NCBI GenBank assembly: GCA_004559845.1
Contig: SFWW01000010.1
Coordinates: 1 to 20,008 of the forward strand
Source: a bacterium
GTDB lineage: Bacteria; Bacteroidota; Bacteroidia; Bacteroidales; Muribaculaceae
Direction: 5' to 3'
DNA: 20,008 bases
Under the pieces are notes generated by a model, which was given only the letters and a program-made list of their open reading frames with translations, was not told the DNA's origin and ran no database searches. How positions within the stretch are numbered: the stretch's first letter is position 1; each line of letters begins with the position of its first letter. The translations under genes were made by a program, and so were the position numbers. This document shows, in pieces, positions 6,292 through 13,933 of this stretch.

Positions 6292-6693
6292 TTATGGCAA
6301 TTTTTGGAATTCCTCCAACACCTTAGCGGCTATTTCAGCCATTTTTTCGGCAGGCACTTGTTTTTTGTTTCGGAAGTCCATATCGGCTTCTGTGCGGATA
6401 GGCACGAGGTGGATATGACAGTGAGGCACTTCCAACCCAATCACAGCCACAGCGATGCGTTGGCAAGGCACGGCAGCCTTCAGTGCAGTAGCCACCTTTT
6501 TTGCAAACGCCCACAGTTGGGAATATTCCTCGCTTTCAAGGTCGAAGATATAATTCACCTCACGCTTCGGAATCACCAAAGTGTGTCCCTCATTCACGGG
6601 GGCAATGTCGAGAAACGCATAAAACTGCTCGTTTTCGGCACATTTGTAGCTTGGAATTTCACCAGCCACTATTTTGCTAAAAATTGAGGACAT
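6292..6693 (-). CDS. HIT family protein (Hint-like nucleotide hydrolase)
   Basis: This is a small soluble protein of 133 residues with the histidine triad HCHIHLVP (His91, His93, His95). The upstream family block 'FLDIAPVNEGHTLVIPKREV' is also complete. HIT enzymes of the Hint branch hydrolyse nucleoside phosphoramidates such as AMP-lysine; the natural substrate in bacteria is often unknown. It begins with the family-typical MSSIFSKIVAGEIPSYKCAE, which fixes the ATG at 6693. It follows greA on the same strand after 125 bp. No good TTTG/TAnnTTTG promoter is seen in that gap, so it may be read from the greA promoter. Confidence 0.92.
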   Translation of the reverse strand: MSSIFSKIVAGEIPSYKCAENEQFYAFLDIAPVNEGHTLVIPKREVNYIFDLESEEYSQLWAFAKKVATALKAAVPCQRIAVAVIGLEVPHCHIHLVPIRTEADMDFRNKKQVPAEKMAEIAAKVLEEFQKLP

Positions 6694-6710
6694 AGTTGTA
6701 ATTATTTTTC

Positions 6711-6763
6711 AGAAGTTAAGAAGTTAAAGAAGTTATCGCTCGCCGGGGCTCGCTGGAAGTTAA
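6711..6763. repeat. Intergenic repeat between greA and the HIT gene
   Basis: An 8-bp unit GAAGTTAA is repeated, ending in AAGAAGTTATCGCTCGC (6727-6743), and a second GCTCGC follows at 6748-6753 before another GAAGTTAA. The 17-mer recurs exactly at 7493-7509 on the other side of greA, so this is a dispersed intergenic repeat. Confidence 0.65.
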
Positions 6764-6818
6764 GACGATAGTCAATTTGCTTCTAATTTCTAATCTCAAA
6801 TTTCTAACTTCTATTCAA

Positions 6819-7289
6819 TTAGATGCTGATTTCTACAATTTCGAATTGCATTTTTCCTACGGGCGCTTGCACTTCCACCACATCGCCCACTTTGTGACCG
6901 AGTAGCCCTTTGGCGATGGGCGTGGTGATTGAGATTTTGCCTTCGCGCAGATTCGCCTCCGACTCACCCACAATGGTGTAAGTCATAGTAGCTTTATTCT
7001 TAAGGTTTTTGATAGTCACTTTGTTGAGCAGCGCCACTTCTTCTGTTTGGAGCTTGGTTTGGTCGATAATACGTGCGTTAGCGATGAGCGCTTTAAGTTC
7101 AGCGATTTTAGCTTCGAGCATTCCCTGACGCTCCTTTGCTGCATCGTATTCGGCATTTTCAGAGAGGTCACCCTTTTCACGCGCCTCTTGAATGGCACGC
7201 ACCACATCGGGGCGCTCCACACTCTCAAGGTGCTTGAGTTCCATCATCTTTTTGTCGTACCCTTCTTGGGTCATGTAGCTGATAGCCAT
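6819..7289 (-). CDS. greA: Transcription elongation factor GreA
   Basis: GreA rescues backtracked RNA polymerase by stimulating cleavage of the transcript 3' end. The protein has 156 residues, the normal length. Residues 1-75 form the coiled-coil hairpin with the tip motif GDLSENAEYDAAKERQ; Asp41 and Glu44 are the metal-binding tip acids. Residues 80-156 form the FKBP-like domain, with 'YTIVGESEANLREGKIS' and 'SPIA'-type motif 'TTPIAKGLLGHKVGD'. The ATG at 7289 gives the usual N-terminus MAISYMTQEGYDKK. It has its own promoter about 100 bp upstream and probably leads a two-gene unit with the HIT gene. Confidence 0.97.
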   Translation of the reverse strand: MAISYMTQEGYDKKMMELKHLESVERPDVVRAIQEAREKGDLSENAEYDAAKERQGMLEAKIAELKALIANARIIDQTKLQTEEVALLNKVTIKNLKNKATMTYTIVGESEANLREGKISITTPIAKGLLGHKVGDVVEVQAPVGKMQFEIVEISI

Positions 7290-7385
7290 GGTAAAAAAAG
7301 TAAAAAAATAGTTAGTAAAAGAAACGAAAGAATCTCATTTGTCATGAGATCCCTCGTCACATCATTGTCGTTATTGATTTCGATG

Positions 7386-7416
7386 CAAAGATAGCAACTA
7401 TTTTTGATATTGCAAA
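7386..7416 (-). promoter_or_regulatory. Bacteroidetes-type promoter of greA
   Basis: On the minus strand TTTG (7416-7413), a 19-bp spacer and TATCTTTG (7393-7386) give an exact match to the phylum's promoter pattern. Transcription would start near 7380, leaving a leader of about 90 nt before greA. Confidence 0.75.
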
Positions 7417-7482
7417 TTTTGCGGTGAATTTTAACTACATTTTAACTACTTACCCATCGCAAGTTACCCCCCCTGGAAGGTG

Positions 7483-7509
7483 ATTGTAAGTTAAGAAGTT
7501 ATCGCTCGC
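7483..7509. repeat. Second copy of the intergenic repeat, upstream of greA
   Basis: AAGAAGTTATCGCTCGC (7493-7509) is identical to 6727-6743. It lies just after the flippase stop and upstream of the greA promoter. Seven C bases in a row (7467-7473) precede it. Confidence 0.6.
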
Positions 7510-7530
7510 AAAACGTTCGCCCCACTTTTT

Positions 7531-8970
7531 CTATCTGCTCCATTGGCGCTTCAGCATAATACCCGAAAGCAGCACCACAGCCACGCTAATGCCAACCGCC
7601 GACATGGTGAGTTCAAAGTGCATGGCAAGCATCACGGCTGATGCACTCAGCAAGGCAAATATGGTGGTGGCTATGGCGGTGGTGCTCAAGCGCAAGCCAT
7701 AGTGGAAGCGATACACCACATATATCATAGCGGTGTAGACCACATACCACACCATAAAGGCGATGCCCAAGCCGGTGATGCCCCACAATTGATACATCCA
7801 CACATTGAGGGCAAACCCGATGAGGTCGCTCACCAATTCGGTGATGAAAAACAATTTGCCATCGCCTTTGGCAAGAATCACGAAAGCCATGCACCACGAA
7901 AGCGTGCGCCACACCGTGCCCACCATACCCCAACTCACAAACATCACGATTACATCAAATTCCGGTGCATAGAGCAGCCACACCACAAACGAGCGCAGCA
8001 GGATGAACAACGCCAAAATGGGCGCCATCAGAAGCATCGACACCGCCACTTCTTGCGAAACAAACGCCGTGAGCCGCAAGCGACTGCTCGCCACACGAGC
8101 CAAGCGCGGATAATACTCCATTCCTAAGGCAGAGAGCACCAAGCCGGTGTATTTGTTCACCAAAGTGTAGCCCGCTTGATAGAAGCCCACCTCTGCGGTG
8201 CCCGCCATGTGGTTGAGCCAAGCATTAAACACATAAGAGGTGACCAGTGCCACCAGCACACCCAGCGTCATGTAGATACCCAATTTCACGAAACCCTTGC
8301 CAATGGTGAAGGTTTCGCGCGTTGAGAGTTTTGCCCGGGGAACATCCTTATCGCGTAAGAGCCAAGCAAAAAGCAAAGCGCCGGCAGCGTAAGCAATGAT
8401 AGAGGGAACCACGCCCGACTCCCCCATCCAATAAAACATAGGTACCGATAGCGCGAAGCCCAACACCGTGCCATACACCGAAGCCTTAGCCAAGCGCTTG
8501 AGTTTGGACAGCCCTTGCAGCACGGCATACTCCCCATTGGTGAGCGCCATCAACAGCAGCGCAACCGAAAGCACCACAAAGTTCCACGTGTGGCTATCAT
8601 CGCCAAAAGTGAATCGGCTCAGCCATGGAGCCAATGCCAGCGTAATGCCCACGCCAGCCAAACCTAACCACAGCGACCAACGCTTCACGGCAGTCACCAT
8701 ACGCGAAATGCTCAAAGCACCGTGTTCGCCATTTTCGCAGGCTTGCGAAATGTCGCGCACACTGCTTTGGCGCACACCCAGATTGGTGGCAGTGTTGAGC
8801 ATCTCAAGGGCTTGGTTGAAAATGCCAAACAAACCCACGCCCACCGGACCAATCCAAATTGCCACCAACTTGCTCCTCACAATGGAACACAAAATGCCTA
8901 TCACCTGCACACCTCCAAAGATGCCCATTGCCTTCATAGCCATGCGTGATATGGAATTTTGTGATGCCAT
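7531..8970 (-). CDS. Oligosaccharide flippase family protein (Wzx-like)
   Basis: This is an inner-membrane protein of 479 residues, long and hydrophobic, with about 12-14 transmembrane helices, as in Wzx/MATE-type lipid-linked oligosaccharide flippases. The N-terminus carries 'GVQVIGILCSIVRSKLVAIW' followed by 'GPVGVGLFGIFNQALEML', the typical first-helix and loop pattern (G.vG.fgl..q). A central Arg/Lys-rich loop 'LRDKDVPRAKLSTRETF' marks the half-way linker. Such proteins move undecaprenyl-linked glycans to the periplasmic face. The ATG at 8970 is preferred over a TTG at 8982. It starts 33 bp after the FemAB-like gene and is the last gene of the dut-led cluster. No glycosyltransferase or Wzy polymerase is visible nearby, so the glycan it moves is unknown. 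Confidence 0.85.
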   Translation of the reverse strand: MASQNSISRMAMKAMGIFGGVQVIGILCSIVRSKLVAIWIGPVGVGLFGIFNQALEMLNTATNLGVRQSSVRDISQACENGEHGALSISRMVTAVKRWSLWLGLAGVGITLALAPWLSRFTFGDDSHTWNFVVLSVALLLMALTNGEYAVLQGLSKLKRLAKASVYGTVLGFALSVPMFYWMGESGVVPSIIAYAAGALLFAWLLRDKDVPRAKLSTRETFTIGKGFVKLGIYMTLGVLVALVTSYVFNAWLNHMAGTAEVGFYQAGYTLVNKYTGLVLSALGMEYYPRLARVASSRLRLTAFVSQEVAVSMLLMAPILALFILLRSFVVWLLYAPEFDVIVMFVSWGMVGTVWRTLSWCMAFVILAKGDGKLFFITELVSDLIGFALNVWMYQLWGITGLGIAFMVWYVVYTAMIYVVYRFHYGLRLSTTAIATTIFALLSASAVMLAMHFELTMSAVGISVAVVLLSGIMLKRQWSR

Positions 8971-9003
8971 AGCGATAATCAAAAAAGAAACAGAAACGGC
9001 GCG

Positions 9004-9951
9004 CTAAAACGGTAGTTGAATTTTATACGTATTGTAGACGATGCCTCTGCCACCCATGCGCGATTTTTGTTGCAAGAGTCCCTCATTGAGCAGCAAACCG
9101 TGGTTTTCGTTAGAAATACCGAAATCGAAGTAGGTTTTCCCCATTTTTGCAGCTTCGGCAATGAGGTAATGAAACAGCATCGGCAACGCCTTCACCCGGC
9201 GCCCCTCATCATTGGAAGCAATGTATTGGCTATGCGCCACCGTGTGGGTATAAAACATCACCACGCCAGCCACCGGTTGGCCGGCAAGCGATGCCGTGTA
9301 GAGGCGAATTTGGTCGGGAAAACGGCTGTGAAGCAATTTCATTTCCTCCACGGAATGCACCGGCGCCGTTTGGTGACGCGCAGCCAGCACCTCGGTCAGC
9401 ACCTGCCAATAAGCCTCCCAATCGCTGCTTTGGCGCACTTCCACGCCAGCCTTCTGCGCCGCATTCACGCTGCTTTTATTGCCACGGTCGAAAGCCAGCG
9501 GATTGGAAAGCAGCACCGAAGTCGACAGATTGCTCTCGCAGAGCGTGGCACCGACACGAAACAGCGCATACAAATCCTCTTCCGCCGGATAGCGGTGATA
9601 GATGTGCGGCACGGGTTTGTAGTACCATGTGCGCACATTGTGCGCTTTCATCCACGCCATGGTGCTCTCCATAATTTGCATCATCACGGTGCCATCGAAA
9701 TGCTTCTGCCGATAGAGCCATCCACCGTAGGTGAGTCCTTGGTGGCTGTAGAGCGTGCTGAGTTTCCGATTGGCAGGTAGCACCGCCAGCAATTTTCCTT
9801 CATCGTATGCCATCAGCGAGCAATCCGAGAATCGATTACTGTGATAGTCCATATAGGGGCGCTGATGCATAAAAGTGGCATTCACGCAGGAAGCCACAAA
9901 TTCGTCCCACTCACGGTGAAACACGGAATGATATTGGATAATGCGAATCAT
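9004..9951 (-). CDS. FemAB-like GNAT-fold transferase
   Basis: This protein of 315 residues resembles the GNAT/FemAB-related transferases (Pfam Acetyltransf_6 type). The N-terminal pattern 'WDEFVASCVNATFMHQRPYMDYH' and 'SLMAYDEGKLLAVLPANR' is typical of this family. The C-terminal GNAT half includes 'RLYTASLAGQPVAGVVMFYT', 'HSQYIASNDEGR' and 'TYFDFGISNEN'. Relatives add amino acids or acyl groups to peptidoglycan precursors, lipids or glycans, or make N-acyl products; the substrate here is unknown. Its ATG overlaps the stop of the DUF4292 gene by four bases (ATGA), which suggests translational coupling. The flippase gene follows at once, so an envelope substrate is a reasonable inference. There is no signal peptide, so it is predicted to act in the cytoplasm. 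Confidence 0.78.
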   Translation of the reverse strand: MIRIIQYHSVFHREWDEFVASCVNATFMHQRPYMDYHSNRFSDCSLMAYDEGKLLAVLPANRKLSTLYSHQGLTYGGWLYRQKHFDGTVMMQIMESTMAWMKAHNVRTWYYKPVPHIYHRYPAEEDLYALFRVGATLCESNLSTSVLLSNPLAFDRGNKSSVNAAQKAGVEVRQSSDWEAYWQVLTEVLAARHQTAPVHSVEEMKLLHSRFPDQIRLYTASLAGQPVAGVVMFYTHTVAHSQYIASNDEGRRVKALPMLFHYLIAEAAKMGKTYFDFGISNENHGLLLNEGLLQQKSRMGGRGIVYNTYKIQLPF

Positions 9952-10799
9952 TGTGCTGAAAAAATGTTCATCAAACTGCTGCCCGACACCCGCGTGTAGT
10001 TGGCAGGGATTTTGGCATCGATTTCCACCGGTTCATTCCAAGTGAAGCCATTATACGACAGCGAAAGCGACATTGTTGCATCGCTGATTTGCGTTTCCAC
10101 CTTCACCTTCGTGGCGATGTAGCCGGCAAGCGACGATTTCACATTCGAGTAGTCCACCGCATAGGTGTTGGCAGAGGCAGGATTAGAGCCGGGCACCACT
10201 TGCAGCGCGGTGATATGGTAAGCCTTATCGAAGCGGAACGCGTAGGTAAAACCCTTGAATTGCTCTTTGGTTCGCATCACATAGGCGCCATCTTCGTCGC
10301 TCACGCTCACCAAATCCTTCATTGCCGCATTGAGCGTGCCTTTGCCAAGCACAAAAGCACGTCCCAAGAAGATGTCTTGTAGCGTGTTCACATCCACGGG
10401 AATGCCCGAAGTAAGGAGTTTGGCATTTTCCAAAATATATCGCTTGTGGATTTTGTCAATCACCAAAAGCGTATCGCCCTTGATAATGAGACGCCCCACC
10501 TCCATAATGCCCATAGGGCGAACGGAGATGTAGATACTTTTGCCACGCTCCATACGCATCTGCATCGACGAAGAGAGCGAACTTTTGCCGCCTATCGCCA
10601 CACTTCCGTTAGCTTTGAGCGAAGTCCATGCGCCAAATGATTGGGCTATTTTCGCCACGTGGTTCACTTGCTGCACCTCAGGCACGGCAACGGGGTTAGG
10701 TGCCGTGCTATTACCTTCTGTAGCCACTTGATGTGCTCCGCAGGAAGCCATCGCTCCCACAAAAGCCATCGCAAATATTGCAAATTTCAAAAAATTCAT
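9948..10799 (-). CDS. DUF4292 lipoprotein (LolB-like fold)
   Basis: This is a predicted lipoprotein of 283 residues. The signal peptide ends MASC with the acceptor Cys20; Met at -3 is unusual for a lipobox but tolerated. A disordered linker (25-45) precedes a beta-rich domain with 'KANGSVAIGGKSSLSSSMQMRMERGKSIYISVRPMGIMEVGRLIIKGDTLLVIDK', the hallmark of DUF4292. As I recall it, this family belongs with LolA/LolB-like lipid-binding proteins. A role in lipoprotein or lipid handling at the outer membrane is inference. It starts 9 bp after the TPR gene and overlaps the next gene by four bases, so it sits in the middle of a coupled operon. The dut-TPR-DUF4292 order is one I recall from many Bacteroidales. 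Confidence 0.85.
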   Translation of the reverse strand: MNFLKFAIFAMAFVGAMASCGAHQVATEGNSTAPNPVAVPEVQQVNHVAKIAQSFGAWTSLKANGSVAIGGKSSLSSSMQMRMERGKSIYISVRPMGIMEVGRLIIKGDTLLVIDKIHKRYILENAKLLTSGIPVDVNTLQDIFLGRAFVLGKGTLNAAMKDLVSVSDEDGAYVMRTKEQFKGFTYAFRFDKAYHITALQVVPGSNPASANTYAVDYSNVKSSLAGYIATKVKVETQISDATMSLSLSYNGFTWNEPVEIDAKIPANYTRVSGSSLMNIFSAQ

Positions 10800-10808
10800 A
10801 TCGCAGTT

Positions 10809-12581
10809 TTAGTTTTCGTTTTCGTTGCCGTTTTCGTTTGAGATTATTTCAATTTGTTTCACCAGTTGTTCATTATCAGGCTTCAATTCAATCGCCTTTC
10901 GCCATTGCTCCAAGGCTTTTTGCTTATCGCCGTTGGCGAGCAGAATGTAGCCATAGTGCTCAAAGAGTTCAGAAGTGGGTTGCTCTTCGTTGTTGATTGC
11001 CATCTCGATGTAGAGTTGCGCCATGGTGTATTCTTTGCGCATATAGAACACCCAAGCGTAGGTGTCGAGATAGGTAGGATTGGCGGCATCCTCCACGATG
11101 GTTTTGGCGCTCATGCGTTCCGCCTTATCCAAATCGCGATTGCTCAGTGCCAAGAAATAGGCATAATTATTCAGTGTGCCCGGATTATCGGGATTGAGGT
11201 CAAGCGATTGGTCGTAGAGAGCGAAGGCTGCAATGGTGTCGCCCATGGCAAATTTCACGTCAGCCTTGCCCGACAGCAGATTGGAGCGGTCGTCCACTTG
11301 GGTGCTATCCAATATGGCAAGCGCTTTATCATAAACCTCAATTGCCTTATCGTATTGCTTCACGCTATAGCACGACGAGCCGAGATAGGAATAAAGTTCC
11401 ACATTATCGGGGTTCAACCGAATCGCTTTATCACCCACTTCAATGGCCTTCTCATAGTTGCCGGCATAAAGGTGGTAAGCCATCAATCGCGTCCACAATT
11501 CTTCGTTGGTGGGGTCGAGATTGAGCGCATAGTCGATTTGCTCAGCAGCGCCTTCATTATTATCGATAAACATCAAGTATTCGGAATAGAGCACACGAAT
11601 TTGTGGTTCAAGCGGATGTTGCTCAATGAGCACGTCGAAGAGGTGGTCGGTGCGGTGTGTGGTGTCTTTCGCCGAGAGGAGGGTTTTGGTGTAGTTCACA
11701 AGAATCTGCAATTTCGATTCCACATCCAAGTCGGTCGACACCAGTGCTTGATAGGTTTGGCGGTCGTAGTTGAGCGTGTCGCCAAGGGCGAGATAGTATT
11801 CCGCTTTGGTGAGATAAGTAAGACCATTGTCGGGCTCATATTGCTGTGCTTTATCGTAGTATACCATTGCACTGTCGCGATAACCAAACATAAAGAGCAT
11901 CTTACCCATTGCCAAATTGTAGTCGGCATTGGTGGGAGCCGAAGCCAATAGAGCGCGCATTTCGTGGATGGCTCCGGTGGTGTCGTTGAGCGCTTGATAG
12001 GCTTTCAATTTTGCCGAAGAGAGTTCTACTGATTGCCCCTGCCACTGCTGCAAGGTATCGTAGATGGCGAGTGCCTTCTTGTAATCGCTCGTTTTCTCGT
12101 AGGCATCAGCCATGGTAGAGAGCAAATTATCGTCTTGTGGATGGAGTTGGTGCTGAATGTTGAGCACGCGCAATCCCTCCTGATATTGATTCACTAAAAA
12201 AGCCGCATGGGCATAGAGGCTTGCTTCATATTTATCTTCGGGATGCGCCTCCACATGTTTGCGCATCTGCGCCAGTGCGGCAGTCAATTCGTCGGTATGC
12301 TCAAACGATGTGCGTTCAAACTTAGCCACCCCCATATAGAAAGCGATAGAGGTGTTGGTAGAATCGAGGGAATAGGCATACGCGATGAGATGATAGAAGG
12401 CATCATCGTGTTCCAAAAAATGCTGACGCTGTGCCTCCATCAGCACATAGGTAGCCTTCACGCGATTGGCTTGTGTAATGCCCTCTTTTTTGGAAGCCGA
12501 ACCGCGAATGGCAAAAGGCAAAGCCATGGCTATCAGCATGAGAGCCACACTCCACCATTTGATGTGATTTTTGCCAAACAT
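10809..12581 (-). CDS. Tetratricopeptide repeat protein
   Basis: This is an envelope protein of 590 residues. A hydrophobic N-terminal segment (about 8-26) is a signal peptide or anchor; no lipobox cysteine is present. The rest is made of helical TPR repeats. Clear units include 'AYEKTSDYKKALAIYDTLQQ', 'AMGKMLFMFGYRDSAMVYYDKA', 'YHLYAGNYEKAIEVGDKAIRL', 'GSSCYSVKQYDKAIEVYDKA' and 'YILLANGDKQKALEQWRKAIEL'. TPR domains bind protein partners. The partner here is unknown; the neighbouring DUF4292 lipoprotein, 9 bp downstream, is the obvious candidate. The tail is an Asn-Glu/Gly low-complexity run encoded by a hexanucleotide repeat. ATG 12581 is preferred over a TTG at 12587. It follows dut after 94 bp. 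Confidence 0.88.
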   Translation of the reverse strand: MFGKNHIKWWSVALMLIAMALPFAIRGSASKKEGITQANRVKATYVLMEAQRQHFLEHDDAFYHLIAYAYSLDSTNTSIAFYMGVAKFERTSFEHTDELTAALAQMRKHVEAHPEDKYEASLYAHAAFLVNQYQEGLRVLNIQHQLHPQDDNLLSTMADAYEKTSDYKKALAIYDTLQQWQGQSVELSSAKLKAYQALNDTTGAIHEMRALLASAPTNADYNLAMGKMLFMFGYRDSAMVYYDKAQQYEPDNGLTYLTKAEYYLALGDTLNYDRQTYQALVSTDLDVESKLQILVNYTKTLLSAKDTTHRTDHLFDVLIEQHPLEPQIRVLYSEYLMFIDNNEGAAEQIDYALNLDPTNEELWTRLMAYHLYAGNYEKAIEVGDKAIRLNPDNVELYSYLGSSCYSVKQYDKAIEVYDKALAILDSTQVDDRSNLLSGKADVKFAMGDTIAAFALYDQSLDLNPDNPGTLNNYAYFLALSNRDLDKAERMSAKTIVEDAANPTYLDTYAWVFYMRKEYTMAQLYIEMAINNEEQPTSELFEHYGYILLANGDKQKALEQWRKAIELKPDNEQLVKQIEIISNENGNENEN

Positions 12582-12675
12582 GAACAAAATGAATTAATTT
12601 TGTAACAACAACCATCGGAAGCAAAAACAAACGCGTTCGTTGCAGTTTCTTTCACTTCTGTTCGTTTAGAGCCGC

Positions 12676-13119
12676 TTATTTTGTGCCCGTATGTCCGAAG
12701 CCGCCTGCGCCGCGCTCGGTTTCGTCGAGGTCGGTCACAGCCTCCCACTCCACCGTTTCGTGACGCGCCACCACCATTTGGCAGATGCGTTCGCCATTTT
12801 CGATGGTTTGGGGCTCATTACTTAAATTCACTACTATCACGCCAATTTCGCCGCGATAGTCGGCATCGATGGTGCCGGGCGTATTAAGCAAGGTGAGTCC
12901 TCGCTTAAGCGCCAAACCGCTACGCGGACGCAACTGGCATTCGTAGCCTTCCGGCAGCGCAATTTTCACACCGGTGGGAATGAGTCGGCGCTCTAAAGGC
13001 TGAAGGGTGACGGGGGCATTGAGCCACGCACGAAGGTCCATACCTGCGCTCAGTGGGGTGCCATAGGCGGGAAGCGCATTGCCCGAACTATTCACTATCT
13101 TTACTTTGATTTTTTCCAT
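12676..13119 (-). CDS. dut: dUTP diphosphatase (dUTPase)
   Basis: This enzyme hydrolyses dUTP to dUMP and pyrophosphate, keeping uracil out of DNA and feeding thymidylate synthesis. It is a homotrimeric cytoplasmic enzyme of 147 residues with all five dUTPase motifs in order: AGMDLRA (25-31), RPRSGLA (64-70), TPGTIDADYRGEIGV (80-94), GERICQMVV (108-116) and the C-terminal arm ERGAGGFGHTG (135-145). The start MEKIKVKIVNSSG is typical. It is the first gene of a minus-strand run that continues with the TPR, DUF4292, GNAT and flippase genes. The 223-bp gap upstream has no promoter that I could call with confidence. Confidence 0.97.
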   Translation of the reverse strand: MEKIKVKIVNSSGNALPAYGTPLSAGMDLRAWLNAPVTLQPLERRLIPTGVKIALPEGYECQLRPRSGLALKRGLTLLNTPGTIDADYRGEIGVIVVNLSNEPQTIENGERICQMVVARHETVEWEAVTDLDETERGAGGFGHTGTK

Positions 13120-13342
13120 ATCGAATTCACCGTTTATTTTTCATACAAAATAACGAGCAAAAGCTCAATAAATTGCGAATTTACAAAAAATACTCCAAAC
13201 ACTCCCCCATTTTCACAGACATTAATCATTTTCCACACCACAGAAGGCACCAAGATGCATTTCACAAATGGAAATCACTGCACTGCTCATCGTAAAACTA
13301 CAGCTATCGCCTGAACTCCTTTACTCCTAACAGCTAAACCCT
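13120..13342. other. Gap between the acetyltransferase gene and dut
   Basis: This 223-bp AT-rich stretch must end the ABC/acetyltransferase unit and start the dut cluster. I see no strong terminator hairpin and no exact TTTG/TAnnTTTG pair. The nearest -7-like string is TTATTTTG on the minus strand (13153-13146), which lacks the expected second base. Confidence 0.5.
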
Positions 13343-13933
13343 TCAAATTTTTTTGATGGGGCGGGCGGGGTTGCCTGCCACGAGGGTGTGGGCGGGCACA
13401 TCGTGCACTACCACGCTACCGGCGGCTATCACGGCACCATCGCCGATGCTTACGCCCGGCACCACGGTCACGCCTCCGCCAAACCACACATCATTGCCTA
13501 CGGTGATGGGTAGCGAATACTCCAGCCCGGCATTTCGACGCTCCACATCCAATGGGTGTCCGGCGGTGTAGAAGGAGCAATTCGGACCTATAAACACATT
13601 GTTGCCGAAGCGCACTTTTGCTTCGTCGAGAATCACTAAATTCGTGTTGGCAAAGAAGTTCTCCCCTATTTCTATATTGAATCCGTAGTCGCACAAAAAA
13701 GGGCTGATGATTTTGAAGTGCTCGCCGGTTTTGCCCAATAGAGCGCGCATCAAGCCGGTGCGCTGCTCGTGGTCGGTGGGGCGGAGTTGGTTGTAGTCGT
13801 AGCAGCGGTTGTGCGCTTGGTTGAGGATATGGAGTAAGGCTTGATTGGAGGTGGCATCATACATATTGCCCGACATCATTTTTTCTATTTCGATGCGTGC
13901 TTCGGCAGAGATTTCAATTTTTTGTGGCTTCAT
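13343..13933 (-). CDS. Maltose O-acetyltransferase-like sugar acetyltransferase
   Basis: This is a left-handed beta-helix (hexapeptide repeat) acetyltransferase of 196 residues. The N-terminal Mac domain is visible as 'EKMMSGNMYDATSNQALL'. The family signatures CDYGFNIEIGENFFAN and the catalytic histidine (His126) in YTAGHPLD are present, followed by hexapeptide repeats (ITVGNDVWFGGGVTVVPGVSIGDGAVIAAGSVV) and the ending GNPARPIKKI. It transfers acetyl from acetyl-CoA to a sugar hydroxyl; the true acceptor is unknown. The ATG at 13933 fits the family N-terminus better than an upstream extension. It overlaps the end of the ABC ATPase gene by 20 bp and so belongs to that transcript, though a joint function is not evident. 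Confidence 0.88.
   Translation of the reverse strand: MKPQKIEISAEARIEIEKMMSGNMYDATSNQALLHILNQAHNRCYDYNQLRPTDHEQRTGLMRALLGKTGEHFKIISPFLCDYGFNIEIGENFFANTNLVILDEAKVRFGNNVFIGPNCSFYTAGHPLDVERRNAGLEYSLPITVGNDVWFGGGVTVVPGVSIGDGAVIAAGSVVVHDVPAHTLVAGNPARPIKKI

Noticed and set aside
7467..7473. C7 tract as a phase-variation switch
   Set aside because: It is outside any gene and more than 50 bp upstream of the nearest promoter, and seven bases is short for slippage control.
9016..9780. Plus-strand open frame of 254 codons
   Set aside because: It is the complement of the FemAB-like gene, with no domain of its own.
10854..11951. Plus-strand open frame of 365 codons
   Set aside because: It is the complement of the TPR gene. 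The repeats and operon position support the minus strand only.
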